Notes under the pieces: generated by a model
What the model was told of the DNA's origin: nothing
Seen by the model: only the letters and a program-made list of their open reading frames with translations
Databases searched by the model: none
Part shown: in pieces, positions 1-9,697 of the stretch
Position numbering within the stretch: position 1 is the first letter of the stretch
How the letters are laid out: each line of letters opens with the position of its first letter
Assembly: GCF_011008905.1 (NCBI RefSeq)
Contig: NZ_JAAIVI010000017.1
Coordinates: forward strand, 1,527,750 to 1,591,749
Direction of reading: 5' to 3'
DNA length: 64,000 nucleotides
Origin: Wenzhouxiangella sp. XN201
GTDB lineage: Bacteria; Pseudomonadota; Gammaproteobacteria; Xanthomonadales; Wenzhouxiangellaceae
Translations under genes and position numbers: made by a program

Positions 1-524
1 GCGCGGAAATTGTGGCCGTGCAGCAAGGCTGCCCAGGCGTGACCGAATGCCGGTTGCGTGGCCGCCACCGTCACCGCCGTGGGCAAGGCCTCGGCCACCT
101 CGCGAGCGAACGAAGGGCCGGTGATCAGCGCCAGCGGGATGTCGGCGCCGAGGCGCTCGCGCGCGACCTCGTGTAGCAGGCGGCCGGTGCCCGGCTCGAA
201 GCCCTTGCTGGCCCAGACCAGGCCCGTCTCGGCCGTGACGTAAGGTGCCAGCCGATCGACGGTTTCACTGAAGGCGTGACTGGGGGTGGCCACCAGCAGG
301 TGCTGCGCGCCCTCGCACACCGCCGCAAAGTCGCTGCTGACGTGCAGCGACTCGGGGAACGGGCTGTCGGGGAGGTAGCGCTGGTTGACGCGATCGCGCT
401 CCATGGCCTCGGCGCGATCGGCATCGCGCGCCCACAGGCGCACGTCATGGCCCATGCGAGCCAGTTGCATGCCCAGCGCCGTCCCCCAGGAGCCGGCGCC
501 GAACACCGCGATCACCGTGGCCAT
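1..524 (-). CDS. gpsA: NAD(P)H-dependent glycerol-3-phosphate dehydrogenase, C-terminus cut off by window edge
   Basis: Reduces dihydroxyacetone phosphate to sn-glycerol 3-phosphate for phospholipid synthesis in the cytoplasm. I translated the minus strand from an ATG at 524 and it stays open to base 1, giving 174 residues. The N-terminus has the Rossmann nucleotide-binding loop GAGSWGTALG (residues 9-18). Later come the family motifs LLVATPSHAF and GLVWASKGFEPGTGRLL, and then ITGPSFAREVA. Roughly half of a normal 330-residue GpsA is visible; the catalytic C-terminal half lies outside the window. It follows secB by 12 bases, the same secB-gpsA order as in E. coli, so the two are probably cotranscribed. 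Confidence 0.95.
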   Translation of the reverse strand, partial: MATVIAVFGAGSWGTALGMQLARMGHDVRLWARDADRAEAMERDRVNQRYLPDSPFPESLHVSSDFAAVCEGAQHLLVATPSHAFSETVDRLAPYVTAETGLVWASKGFEPGTGRLLHEVARERLGADIPLALITGPSFAREVAEALPTAVTVAATQPAFGHAWAALLHGHNFR

Positions 525-536
525 GGCTGCGGCCGC

Positions 537-1076
537 TTACTGTTCGGTTTCGGGCGGATTCTGGCCGTTGCCAGCGGACGCTTCTTCCTGCTGGCCTTCC
601 TGCTGCTGGCGGGCCTCTTCCATGCGCTGGCGAAACACCGCTTCGAAGTTGACCGCCTGCAGCGGCGGCAGGAAGAATCCGCCGGCGGAGACCATGTTGC
701 CGATCTGCGACCGGCAGTAGGGAAACAGGGTGTTCGGACAAAGCACGTTGAGCACGTAGGACACCTGCTGCTCGCTGAACCCGACCAACTGGAAGAAGCC
801 GGCGTAGTGCACTTCACACAGAAACGCTGTCTTCTCGCCCTGCTTGGCCGTCACGGTGACCGTCAGCACCACATGGTAGCGATCGTCGCTGACCGGATCG
901 GTCCGCTGCGACAGGTTGAGGTTGATCTCGGGCTCGCTGCCGCTCTGATCGAGTTCCATCACGTTGGGTGCCTCGAAAGACGCATCCTTGAGATAGACGT
1001 GCTGGACGACCATCCGGGCTTCCTGGGTGCCTTCCTGGTTGGCGCCTGCCGCGCCTTGCTGATTCTCTTCTGCCAT
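537..1076 (-). CDS. secB: Protein-export chaperone SecB
   Basis: Tetrameric cytosolic chaperone that keeps preproteins unfolded and hands them to SecA. The 179-residue product carries the SecB core: the VYLKDASFEAPN strand near residue 27, a central LTVTVTAKQGEKTAFLCEV segment, and the LFPYCRSQIGNMVSAGGF region before the C-terminal helix. Family members are usually 150-170 residues. This one has a Gln/Ala-rich N-terminal lead of about 20 residues and a Gln/Glu-rich C-terminal tail. It lies between yibN and gpsA. In E. coli grxC sits between yibN and secB, but here only 32 bases separate them and no glutaredoxin gene fits. Confidence 0.96.
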   Translation of the reverse strand: MAEENQQGAAGANQEGTQEARMVVQHVYLKDASFEAPNVMELDQSGSEPEINLNLSQRTDPVSDDRYHVVLTVTVTAKQGEKTAFLCEVHYAGFFQLVGFSEQQVSYVLNVLCPNTLFPYCRSQIGNMVSAGGFFLPPLQAVNFEAVFRQRMEEARQQQEGQQEEASAGNGQNPPETEQ

Positions 1077-1108
1077 GATCTGTATGAATCCTTGTTGGTA
1101 AGTGGGTT

Positions 1109-1594
1109 TTACTTGTCCGCTTTCGATTTCTTGCGCTGCTGCTTGCCCTCACCGCTCTTGGCGGCGCCCTTCTGACGGGTGACCGGTTGCTGATCGCTGA
1201 TCCACTGCGTCAGCCCGCCGGCCAGCACGTTGACATTGCTGAAACCGAGCTTGACCAGGCGTCCGGCCATCTGGGGCGACACCTGGCTGTTACGGCAGTA
1301 GACCAGGATCGGGCGGTCACGGTACTTGAGCAGTTGCTGGTTGCCCGACTCGATCCGCGAGGGCGGCATGTGCAGCGCGCCCTGGATATGCCCCTTGGCG
1401 TAGTCGGCACTGTTGGAAACATCCAGGACCACCGGATCCTCGCGGTTGAGCAGCTGCACTGCATCGAGCGTGCCCAGCTCGCGCCACTTGCGCGTCAGCC
1501 GGCTGATTTCGTAGACAACCAGGGCGCCGACCGCAACGCCCAGCGCGCCGGTCAGCAAGGGATGGTTGCCGATGAACTCGAATATCTGTTCCAT
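1109..1594 (-). CDS. yibN: Membrane-anchored single-domain rhodanese (YibN-like)
   Basis: Predicted sulfurtransferase-type protein of 161 residues. One N-terminal membrane segment (about residues 13-31) is followed by a rhodanese domain (about 40-135) and a Lys-rich tail. The active-site loop reads VYCRNSQ, so the catalytic cysteine is kept; GHIQGALHMPP is the usual rhodanese strand and turn. The gene begins the leftward yibN-secB-gpsA group and diverges from gpmI, as in E. coli. The domain probably faces the cytoplasm because the segment after the membrane helix is basic. Its true sulfur donor or acceptor is unknown. Confidence 0.85.
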   Translation of the reverse strand: MEQIFEFIGNHPLLTGALGVAVGALVVYEISRLTRKWRELGTLDAVQLLNREDPVVLDVSNSADYAKGHIQGALHMPPSRIESGNQQLLKYRDRPILVYCRNSQVSPQMAGRLVKLGFSNVNVLAGGLTQWISDQQPVTRQKGAAKSGEGKQQRKKSKADK

Positions 1595-1718
1595 GAATGC
1601 TCGAAGCAGCTTGGGTCAAAGCCGCCCATTATCCTAGATTAAGGCTCTCGTTGCCAGCATGGTGGGCCACGCTGTGGGATAATCGTTTCCGGTTTTCAAC
1701 ACTCCGGAATCACGCTTC

Positions 1719-3248
1719 ATGGCACGACCCAGGCCGCTCATGCTCCTCATTCTCGATGGCTGGGGGCACCGCGATGCCGCGCCCGACAATGCCATCACGG
1801 TCGGCGATACGCCCAACTGGGACCGGCTCTGGGCCGGGCATCCCCATACCCTGCTGGACACCTCCGGCGAGTCGGTTGGCCTGCCGGCCGGACAGATGGG
1901 TAATTCCGAAGTCGGTCATATGAACCTGGGTGCCGGCCGCATCGTCTACCAGGAACTGACGCGTATTGGCAAAGCCATCGCCGATGGCAGCTTCCGGGAC
2001 AACCCGGCCCTCAATCACGGTATCGCCATGGCGCGCGACTCGGGCGGCTGCGTACACATCCTGGGCCTGCTCTCGCCCGGTGGCGTACACAGTCACGAGG
2101 ACCAACTTCTGGCCACGCTCGAGCTGGCGCTCGACCGTGGCGCGCCGGAAGTGGCCCTGCACGTCTTCCTCGACGGCCGCGATGTACCGCCACGCAGCGC
2201 TGCTGACTCCATCCGCCGCCTGGAAGCGGCCGTGAACGAATCCGATCGTGCCCGCATCGCTTCGGTCAGCGGTCGCTACTACGCGATGGACCGCGACCGC
2301 CGCTGGGAGCGCACCGAACGCGCCTGGCAGGCGATCGTCGAAGCCCGCTCCGAGCACCGCGCCGACACGGCCTCGGCCGCGCTCGAAGCCGCCTATGCCC
2401 GCGGTGAGGATGACGAGTTCGTTGCTCCCACGGTGATCGGCGAGGGGCATCGCGTGGTCGACGGTGATGCGGTGATCTTCATCAATTTCCGGGCCGACCG
2501 GGCGCGCCAGCTCACCCGGGCCTTCGTCGAGCCCGACTTCGACGGCTTCAGCGTCCCGCGCCCTGCCCTGTCGGCCATGGTCACCATGACCCATTATCTC
2601 GACGGCCTGCCGGTCGAGGTCGCCTTCGAGCCGGAAACTTTCGAGCACCTGTTGGGCGCCGAACTCGAGGCCGCCGGCCTGCGTCAGCTGCGCATCGCCG
2701 AGACCGAAAAATATGCGCACGTGACCTACTTCTTCAATGGCGGCAAGGAACGGGTCTTCGACGGCGAAGATCGCAAACTGATCCAGTCCCCGGACGTGGC
2801 CACCTATGACCTGCAGCCGGAGATGAGTGCACCGGAACTGTCGGGCGAACTGGTCGCCGCGATCGAAGGCGATCACTACGATGTCATCGTCTGCAACGTG
2901 GCCAATCCCGACATGGTCGGGCACAGCGGCCACCTCGAAGCCGCCGTGGCAGCCGTCGAGGCCGTGGACCGGCTGCTGGGCGAAGTCCTGCCGGCGCTCG
3001 AACGCGCCGGCGGCGAAGCACTGATCACGGCCGACCACGGCAATGTCGAACAGATGAACGATCCCGAAACCGGTCAGCCGCACACCTCGCACACGACCAA
3101 CCCGGTCCCGCTGGTGTATGCCGGCCCGCGCACGCTCGCACTGGATGACGGCGGCAGCCTTCGCGATATCGCGCCCACCATGCTCGAGCTGCTGGGCCTG
3201 CCGCAACCGAAGCCGATGAGCGGCCGCTCGCTGATTCACAAAGACTGA
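1719..3248 (+). CDS. gpmI: 2,3-bisphosphoglycerate-independent phosphoglycerate mutase
   Basis: Interconverts 3- and 2-phosphoglycerate in glycolysis and gluconeogenesis using two manganese ions and a phosphoserine intermediate. The 509-residue product is close to the usual 510-515. The N-terminus has the metal-binding ILDGWG, and Ser63 sits in the active-site sequence GQMGNSEVGHMNLGAGR. Further metal ligands appear in ITADHGNVEQM and QPHTSHTTNPVP near the C-terminus. envC starts 6 bases after the stop, so they form an operon, as in E. coli. The start follows the alignment of MARPRPLMLLILDGWG with the family N-terminus. Confidence 0.97.
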   Translation: MARPRPLMLLILDGWGHRDAAPDNAITVGDTPNWDRLWAGHPHTLLDTSGESVGLPAGQMGNSEVGHMNLGAGRIVYQELTRIGKAIADGSFRDNPALNHGIAMARDSGGCVHILGLLSPGGVHSHEDQLLATLELALDRGAPEVALHVFLDGRDVPPRSAADSIRRLEAAVNESDRARIASVSGRYYAMDRDRRWERTERAWQAIVEARSEHRADTASAALEAAYARGEDDEFVAPTVIGEGHRVVDGDAVIFINFRADRARQLTRAFVEPDFDGFSVPRPALSAMVTMTHYLDGLPVEVAFEPETFEHLLGAELEAAGLRQLRIAETEKYAHVTYFFNGGKERVFDGEDRKLIQSPDVATYDLQPEMSAPELSGELVAAIEGDHYDVIVCNVANPDMVGHSGHLEAAVAAVEAVDRLLGEVLPALERAGGEALITADHGNVEQMNDPETGQPHTSHTTNPVPLVYAGPRTLALDDGGSLRDIAPTMLELLGLPQPKPMSGRSLIHKD

Positions 3249-3254
3249 GACGCG

Positions 3255-4405
3255 GTGATCGCCTCTCCGGCCCCCCGCATCAGCCTGGCGGTTCTGCTTC
3301 TGAGCATCGGGCTGATGGCCGAAACCACGGCGCAGCAGGACCGCGAAGCGGTCGAGGCCCAGCTGGAGACCGTGCGCGCCGAGATCGCCGAAATCCAGCA
3401 GCGCATCGACCGCGATCTCGATCAGCGCGACGAACTCCAGGACGACCTGGCGCAGGCCGAGCGGGCCGTCGGCCAGTCCCGTCGCGCCCGGATTGAAACC
3501 AACCGCGAACTCAAACGCGTGCGCGCCGACATCGACCGCCTCGAACAGCGCCGCGGCCGACTCGAGGAAGAGGCGGGCCGGCATGCCACCGATCTGGCCC
3601 AGCAACTGGCCGCCGCCTACCGCCTGGGCGGGCAATCGCGTCTGAAAATGCTGCTCAACCAGGACGATCCGCGCCGGTTTTCGCGACGGCTGGCCTACCA
3701 CGGCTATCTTTCGCGCGAACGGATCCGCGCCATCGACGAGCTCAATGGCACGCTCGACCGGCTGGCCGAAACCCGGCGCGCGCTCCAGGAAGAAGCCAGC
3801 ACACTCGAGACCCTGCGGGCTGCCAGTGAGGTCGAAACCCGGCGACTGGAGGCGGCGCTTGGGCAACGGGAGCAGGCCCTGGCGGCGCTCGATGAGCGGC
3901 TGGCGGGCCAGCGCGATCGCCTGGGCCAGCTCGAGCGCGATGCGGCCGAACTGAGCGACCTGCTCGACCGGCTGGGTCAGATGCTGGCCGACGTGCCCCC
4001 CGATGTGGCCGTGCCGCCCTTCGCCGAACTCCGCGGCAGGCTGCCCATGCCCGTCGATGGACCGGTGCGCGCGGCTTTCGGCGATCGCCGCAGCGGTGAC
4101 CTCGAGTGGAGCGGCTGGCTGATCGGCATCGATTCGGGGCAGGAAGTCCACAGCATCGCCCACGGTCGCGTGGCCTATGCCGACTGGCTGCGCGGCTACG
4201 GTCTGTTACTGATTCTCGAGCACGGCGACGGTTTCATGAGCCTCTACGCCCACAACGAGGCGCTGATGCGCGATGTCGGCGACTGGGTCGCCCCGGGGGA
4301 GACGATCGCGGTCAGCGGCCGGTCCGGCGGTATCGCCGAACCGGCCCTCTACTTCGAACTGCGCCGGGAGGGGGAGCCGATCGATCCCGCCCAGTGGATC
4401 GATCG

Positions 4406-4409
<4 letters not shown>
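3255..4409 (+). CDS. envC: Murein hydrolase activator EnvC-like, degenerate LytM/M23 domain
   Basis: Periplasmic activator of N-acetylmuramoyl-L-alanine amidases during septal cell-wall splitting. The GTG start gives 384 residues: a signal peptide (about 1-26), a long charged coiled coil (about 30-250) and a C-terminal LytM/M23 fold (about 270-384). Active M23 peptidases have HxGxD-type and HxH zinc ligands. Here the first motif region reads LIGID and the last LYFELR, so those histidines are gone, as in E. coli EnvC. It is therefore expected to be a regulator and not a hydrolase. It follows gpmI and overlaps the convergent transporter gene tail-to-tail by 4 bases. Confidence 0.88.
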
Positions 4410-5983
<1,574 letters not shown>

Positions 5984-6121
5984 CCGGTTTTCCGTCCCTC
6001 TGATCAGTGATTGATGCGTGTTGTCATCCGATCATGCTGCGGCAACTCGCTCCCCGCTGCGGCAGATCGGCCCGGCGCAAAACGCCGAAAACCGTACCAC
6101 AGTCGGCCCGATCCGGCCACT

Positions 6122-6445
6122 TCAACGTTTGCGACGAGGATTGTCGACGGGCAGCTGCGTCACCTTTTCGCCACTCTTGCTGTCGCGGATCACGGCCACG
6201 CCGCGCTTTTTGACCTGCTCGACCCGGATGATCGAATGCATCGGCAGATGCAGCACTTCGACATCCTCGAATTCCGCGCGCAATTGCTCCTCGGTGGGGT
6301 CAATGACCACCGAATCATCGGTTTCAAAGACCAGGTCGGAGACCTCCACGAAGCCATAGGCCAGGTCACTCCCCGCAACCCTGCGGCAGAAGATCTCGTA
6401 GACCTTGCCCTGGTTGTGAAAGCTGATCTTGTACAAGGTCGTCAT
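6122..6445 (-). CDS. DUF1820 family protein
   Basis: Small soluble protein of 107 residues without signal peptide or membrane segment. The N-terminus MTTLYKISFHNQGKVYEIF and the central VEVSDLVFET segment match the DUF1820 family of gammaproteobacteria, whose function is unknown. The C-terminus is basic (NPRRKR). It sits immediately downstream of the rhomboid protease gene, with adjacent stop and start codons, and is probably the last gene of the leftward gspA-gspB-rhomboid group. I see no catalytic motif. Confidence 0.8.
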   Translation of the reverse strand: MTTLYKISFHNQGKVYEIFCRRVAGSDLAYGFVEVSDLVFETDDSVVIDPTEEQLRAEFEDVEVLHLPMHSIIRVEQVKKRGVAVIRDSKSGEKVTQLPVDNPRRKR

Positions 6446-7147
6446 TCAATCATCCTGGATCTGGAGAGCCGCTCGGCCCAGGAACAGCCGCAATACGATG
6501 GCGAGCATTACGCCGGCGACGAAGCCGGCAACATGGGCCCACCAGGCCACGGCGCCGCTTTCGGGACCGAATACGGTATACATGAGTTGCAGTGTAAACC
6601 AGGAGCCGATGACCAGCAGCGCCGGAACCCGGGCGAACTGGAGATACAGCCCGAGCGGCAACCACAAGCCCATCCGGCTGACCGGAAACAAGCCGAGATA
6701 GATGCCGATAAGAGCCGAAACACCGCCGCTGGCACCAATGACCGGCGTAGTGCTGGCGCCGGTTTGCCAGGCGAGCACCAGGTTGGCCAGCGCACCCAGA
6801 AACAGGAAACTGGCGGCCAGGCCCCAGGGCCCGAGGGCACGTTCGACGGTCACCCCGAAGACCCACAGATAGGCCAGGTTGCCAGCCAGGTGCAACCAGT
6901 CGCCATGCACGAAAAGCGCGGCAAACAGACCCGCGATGCCAGCATGAATCCAGTCGGCCGGCGGTTGCTGCAATGCAGCCATCACATCGGCAGGAACGAA
7001 TCCCCACTGCCCGGCCGACTGCCCTTCGACCCCGCCCATGCCCGTTTCGAGGGCGACTCGAACCGCCAGCATGACCAGGCTGCACAGGGTCAGCATCCAG
7101 GGCCAGGCCAACGACTGCCGGCGCCCTGAGGACCAGTGCTCGATCAT
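6446..7147 (-). CDS. Rhomboid-family intramembrane serine protease
   Basis: Integral membrane protein of 233 residues with about six hydrophobic helices. The catalytic dyad is visible as Ser140 in GASGG and His205 in WWAHVAGF. A third rhomboid hallmark, HGDWLHLAGN, lies at residues 81-90, on the side of the first catalytic helix. Rhomboids cut transmembrane segments of other proteins; the substrate here is unknown. Its start overlaps the gspB stop by 4 bases, so translation is probably coupled. A link to secretion genes is suggested only by this position. Confidence 0.88.
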   Translation of the reverse strand: MIEHWSSGRRQSLAWPWMLTLCSLVMLAVRVALETGMGGVEGQSAGQWGFVPADVMAALQQPPADWIHAGIAGLFAALFVHGDWLHLAGNLAYLWVFGVTVERALGPWGLAASFLFLGALANLVLAWQTGASTTPVIGASGGVSALIGIYLGLFPVSRMGLWLPLGLYLQFARVPALLVIGSWFTLQLMYTVFGPESGAVAWWAHVAGFVAGVMLAIVLRLFLGRAALQIQDD

Positions 7148-8118
7148 TGCCGCCGCAGCAGGAAACGATGTGAGCGGAAATCGACGACAGCGCCCTCGCG
7201 TCGAATCTCGACCAGGTCGACGCCATCACCGACCGCGTCGCCCTCGACGTAGCGCTCGCCGTTAATCAGCACGAATCGGTCGCTCGGGCGTTGTGAGTAG
7301 ACGTGAATATTGAGCACCAACTCGGGCAGGCTACGGCGTACCGACAGCGGCAGATCCCACGCCTCGACGTAGCCGGCCACGCCGCGATTGTCCGAGCCAT
7401 CGGGTTCGGCCGCTGCCGCCGGTTGCCGGGCCGGCGCTGCCCGCTCCCGGGAGGTGTCCGAGTTGTCGGCTTGCGCATTCGAGGCATCGTCCCTGGCGCT
7501 TCGCTCTGCTTCTGCCAGGCGACGAGCGATCTCCTCGGCCGCGACCTCGGCGCTGACCGGTTCGGTTTCGCGCTGCCTTGCCTCGCGCAACGCCGAAGAC
7601 TCCTGACCCGCTTCGAGGGGTTCGCGACGACGACGCCGCTCGCGCGTGGGATCAACTGCACTCGCCTCGGATTCTTGCTCGGCCTGCGCCGGCGCCTCGG
7701 CGGCGTCTTCGGAGCGCAGCAACGCACGAGCGCGCCGTGCCGCCCGCGTTTCCTCGGCGGCGTCGCCCGGCCGCCTCGCCCGCTCGTCGGTCGCGGACGC
7801 TTCATCGCGGGTCCCGGTCGCTTCATCCGGGGCAACGGCTTCGACCGGGTCGGACGGCGCAAGCTCATCACTTGTGTCGGTCACCGGCTCATCATCCGCG
7901 ACCTGGCCGGAGAGCATATCCGGCAGACCACCGCGCAGGATCAGCACCAGGCCGATGACGGCGATCAGACCCACCACTAGCGCCACCGCGCTCCAGAGCA
8001 CGAATCGACCGCGACGTCGCGGCGGCGGACCCGACGGTTCCGGCGTATGGATGTCGGGCACATTGCCCTGCTTTCGGCGAGCGTCGGACTTGCGCAGCGC
8101 ATCAAGGATGAAGGACAC
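7144..8118 (-). CDS. gspB: GspB-type general secretion pathway protein
   Basis: Inner-membrane partner of the GspA/ExeA ATPase; ExeA-ExeB is known to help place the type II secretin GspD through peptidoglycan. The 324-residue product starts with the family signature MSFILDALRKSD and has one membrane helix (about 40-63). A long low-complexity Glu/Ala/Arg linker (about 70-240) follows. The C-terminal GspB domain (about 250-324) includes VLINGERYVEGD. It lies 6 bases downstream of gspA. No other type II secretion gene is in the window, so the main gsp operon must be elsewhere if present. Confidence 0.85.
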   Translation of the reverse strand: MSFILDALRKSDARRKQGNVPDIHTPEPSGPPPRRRGRFVLWSAVALVVGLIAVIGLVLILRGGLPDMLSGQVADDEPVTDTSDELAPSDPVEAVAPDEATGTRDEASATDERARRPGDAAEETRAARRARALLRSEDAAEAPAQAEQESEASAVDPTRERRRRREPLEAGQESSALREARQRETEPVSAEVAAEEIARRLAEAERSARDDASNAQADNSDTSRERAAPARQPAAAAEPDGSDNRGVAGYVEAWDLPLSVRRSLPELVLNIHVYSQRPSDRFVLINGERYVEGDAVGDGVDLVEIRREGAVVDFRSHRFLLRRQ

Positions 8119-8124
8119 GTCTTG

Positions 8125-9669
8125 TCAGGCTCCGTTGGTCTGGGTCATCAGGCCCGGCATGTCCTGCCGGGGCACCCCCAGAAACAGGCGGGTTGCCGGG
8201 CCGATCACGCCGTCATCGTTAATGCCGTGGCGCCGCTGAAACTGCGCTACCCAGTCGCGAAATTCCGCAGAGTATCGCTCGTCCACCGGACCGGCCCAGG
8301 GGAAATCGTCAACCTCGGCGGCCAGGCGCTTCATGCGTCGCACCATCGATCCGCTGTCGCCCTGCCGCAACAGCTGGCCGTCATCCGGCCAGGCAACCAC
8401 GAACTCCCCTTGCCAGCGGCGATCCAGCTGATTGCGCGCGACGCGCCAGTCCTGGCCATTGTGCCGCAGAATGACATGGTCGCGCTCGAGTCCGGCAAGC
8501 AATACGCGCGTCCCGGCCGGATGCGACAGGCGAAGCACCACCGGCAAGTCGAGTTCGGCAATGTAGGCCCAGTTGCCGCGCAATTCACGGCAGGCGAGGA
8601 TGGGATGGTCTTCGCCGCTGCAGGCCTGTTCCACGTCATCGGTCGTGACCACCGGCCAGACGGCGGCCAGCTCCATCCAGGCCGAGCGCTCATCCAGACC
8701 CGACAGCATCGCCTGCCAGGCCAGACCGCCGGCGGCTTCTTCGTCCTTCGGCGCGCTCAGCAAAGCCCACGACAGGGCGCCACCGCCGGCCAGCACGACC
8801 AGCAACGCGAAGCCGGCCACCAGGCCGCGCAGCCAGCCGCCGTCTTTCTCGGACTCCTCACCAGCCACCTCGCGGGCTGCGGCGCGCACCAGCCCGGCGC
8901 CGATGCGTTCTTCCTCGCGTGCGTAACCGGCCATCAGGGCGCGGTCGGCGATGATGTTGACCAGGCGCGGCACGCCTTCGGAGGCCAGGTAGAGGGCACG
9001 CAGGCCGTCGCGAGCAAACGGGCAGCGTTCACTGCCGGCCACCTGCAGCCGGTGGCGTACATAGGATTCGGTTTCGGCCGCGTTGAGCGGGTCGAGGTGA
9101 TAGCGCGCCGTAATGCGCTGGGCCAGCTGTCGGAGCTCGGGTCGTGCGAGCAGGTCGCGCAGCTCCGGTTGCCCGATCAGAATGATCTGCAGCAGCTTGT
9201 CGGTGGCCGTCTCCAGGTTGGTCAGCAGACGCACCTGTTCGAGCGCTTCGCGGCTCATGTTCTGGGCCTCGTCGATGATCAGCACGACCCGCTCGCCGCG
9301 GGCGTGACGATCCAGCAGGTAGCTGTTGAGTCGCTCCTGCAGCTGCTGCAGGCTGCCATCGGTGTCGTCGACCGGAACCTGAAGCTCGTGACAGATCGCC
9401 CGCAGCAATTCCTTGGGCGAAAGCATGGGGTTGAGGATCAGCGCGATCTGCGTGTTTTCGGGCACCTGCTCGAGCACAACCCGGCACAGGGTGGTCTTGC
9501 CGGTTCCGACCTCGCCGGTGAGCTGCACGAAACCGCCGCTGCCGCCCTCGCCCACGCCATAGAGCAGGTGCGCCAGGGCATCGCGATGACGCTGACTGAG
9601 GTACACGAAACGCGGATTCGGCGTAATCGAGAACGGACGTTCTGAAAGGCCGTAGAACGATTCGTACAT
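8125..9669 (-). CDS. gspA: ExeA/GspA-type AAA ATPase with peptidoglycan-binding domain
   Basis: Predicted ATPase of 514 residues that works with GspB in type II secretin assembly. The N-terminus MYESFYGLSERPFSITPNP is typical of ExeA. Walker A is GEVGTGKTT (about 52-60) and Walker B is VVLIIDEAQN. One membrane helix (about 286-306) divides the cytoplasmic AAA domain from a periplasmic part. That part ends in a PG_binding_1 domain (LLRQGDSGSMVRRM to GVIGPATRLFLG). The gene lies 28 bases downstream of putA and leads into gspB. Confidence 0.9.
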   Translation of the reverse strand: MYESFYGLSERPFSITPNPRFVYLSQRHRDALAHLLYGVGEGGSGGFVQLTGEVGTGKTTLCRVVLEQVPENTQIALILNPMLSPKELLRAICHELQVPVDDTDGSLQQLQERLNSYLLDRHARGERVVLIIDEAQNMSREALEQVRLLTNLETATDKLLQIILIGQPELRDLLARPELRQLAQRITARYHLDPLNAAETESYVRHRLQVAGSERCPFARDGLRALYLASEGVPRLVNIIADRALMAGYAREEERIGAGLVRAAAREVAGEESEKDGGWLRGLVAGFALLVVLAGGGALSWALLSAPKDEEAAGGLAWQAMLSGLDERSAWMELAAVWPVVTTDDVEQACSGEDHPILACRELRGNWAYIAELDLPVVLRLSHPAGTRVLLAGLERDHVILRHNGQDWRVARNQLDRRWQGEFVVAWPDDGQLLRQGDSGSMVRRMKRLAAEVDDFPWAGPVDERYSAEFRDWVAQFQRRHGINDDGVIGPATRLFLGVPRQDMPGLMTQTNGA

Positions 9670-9697
9670 CAGTCGGGCGCCCCGGGAGTCACGTCAT

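Noticed and set aside
1710-4163. An 817-codon open frame on the minus strand opposite gpmI and envC
   Set aside because: The plus strand encodes two clear proteins with catalytic motifs. The antisense frame is open because of high GC and codon bias and shows no domain pattern.
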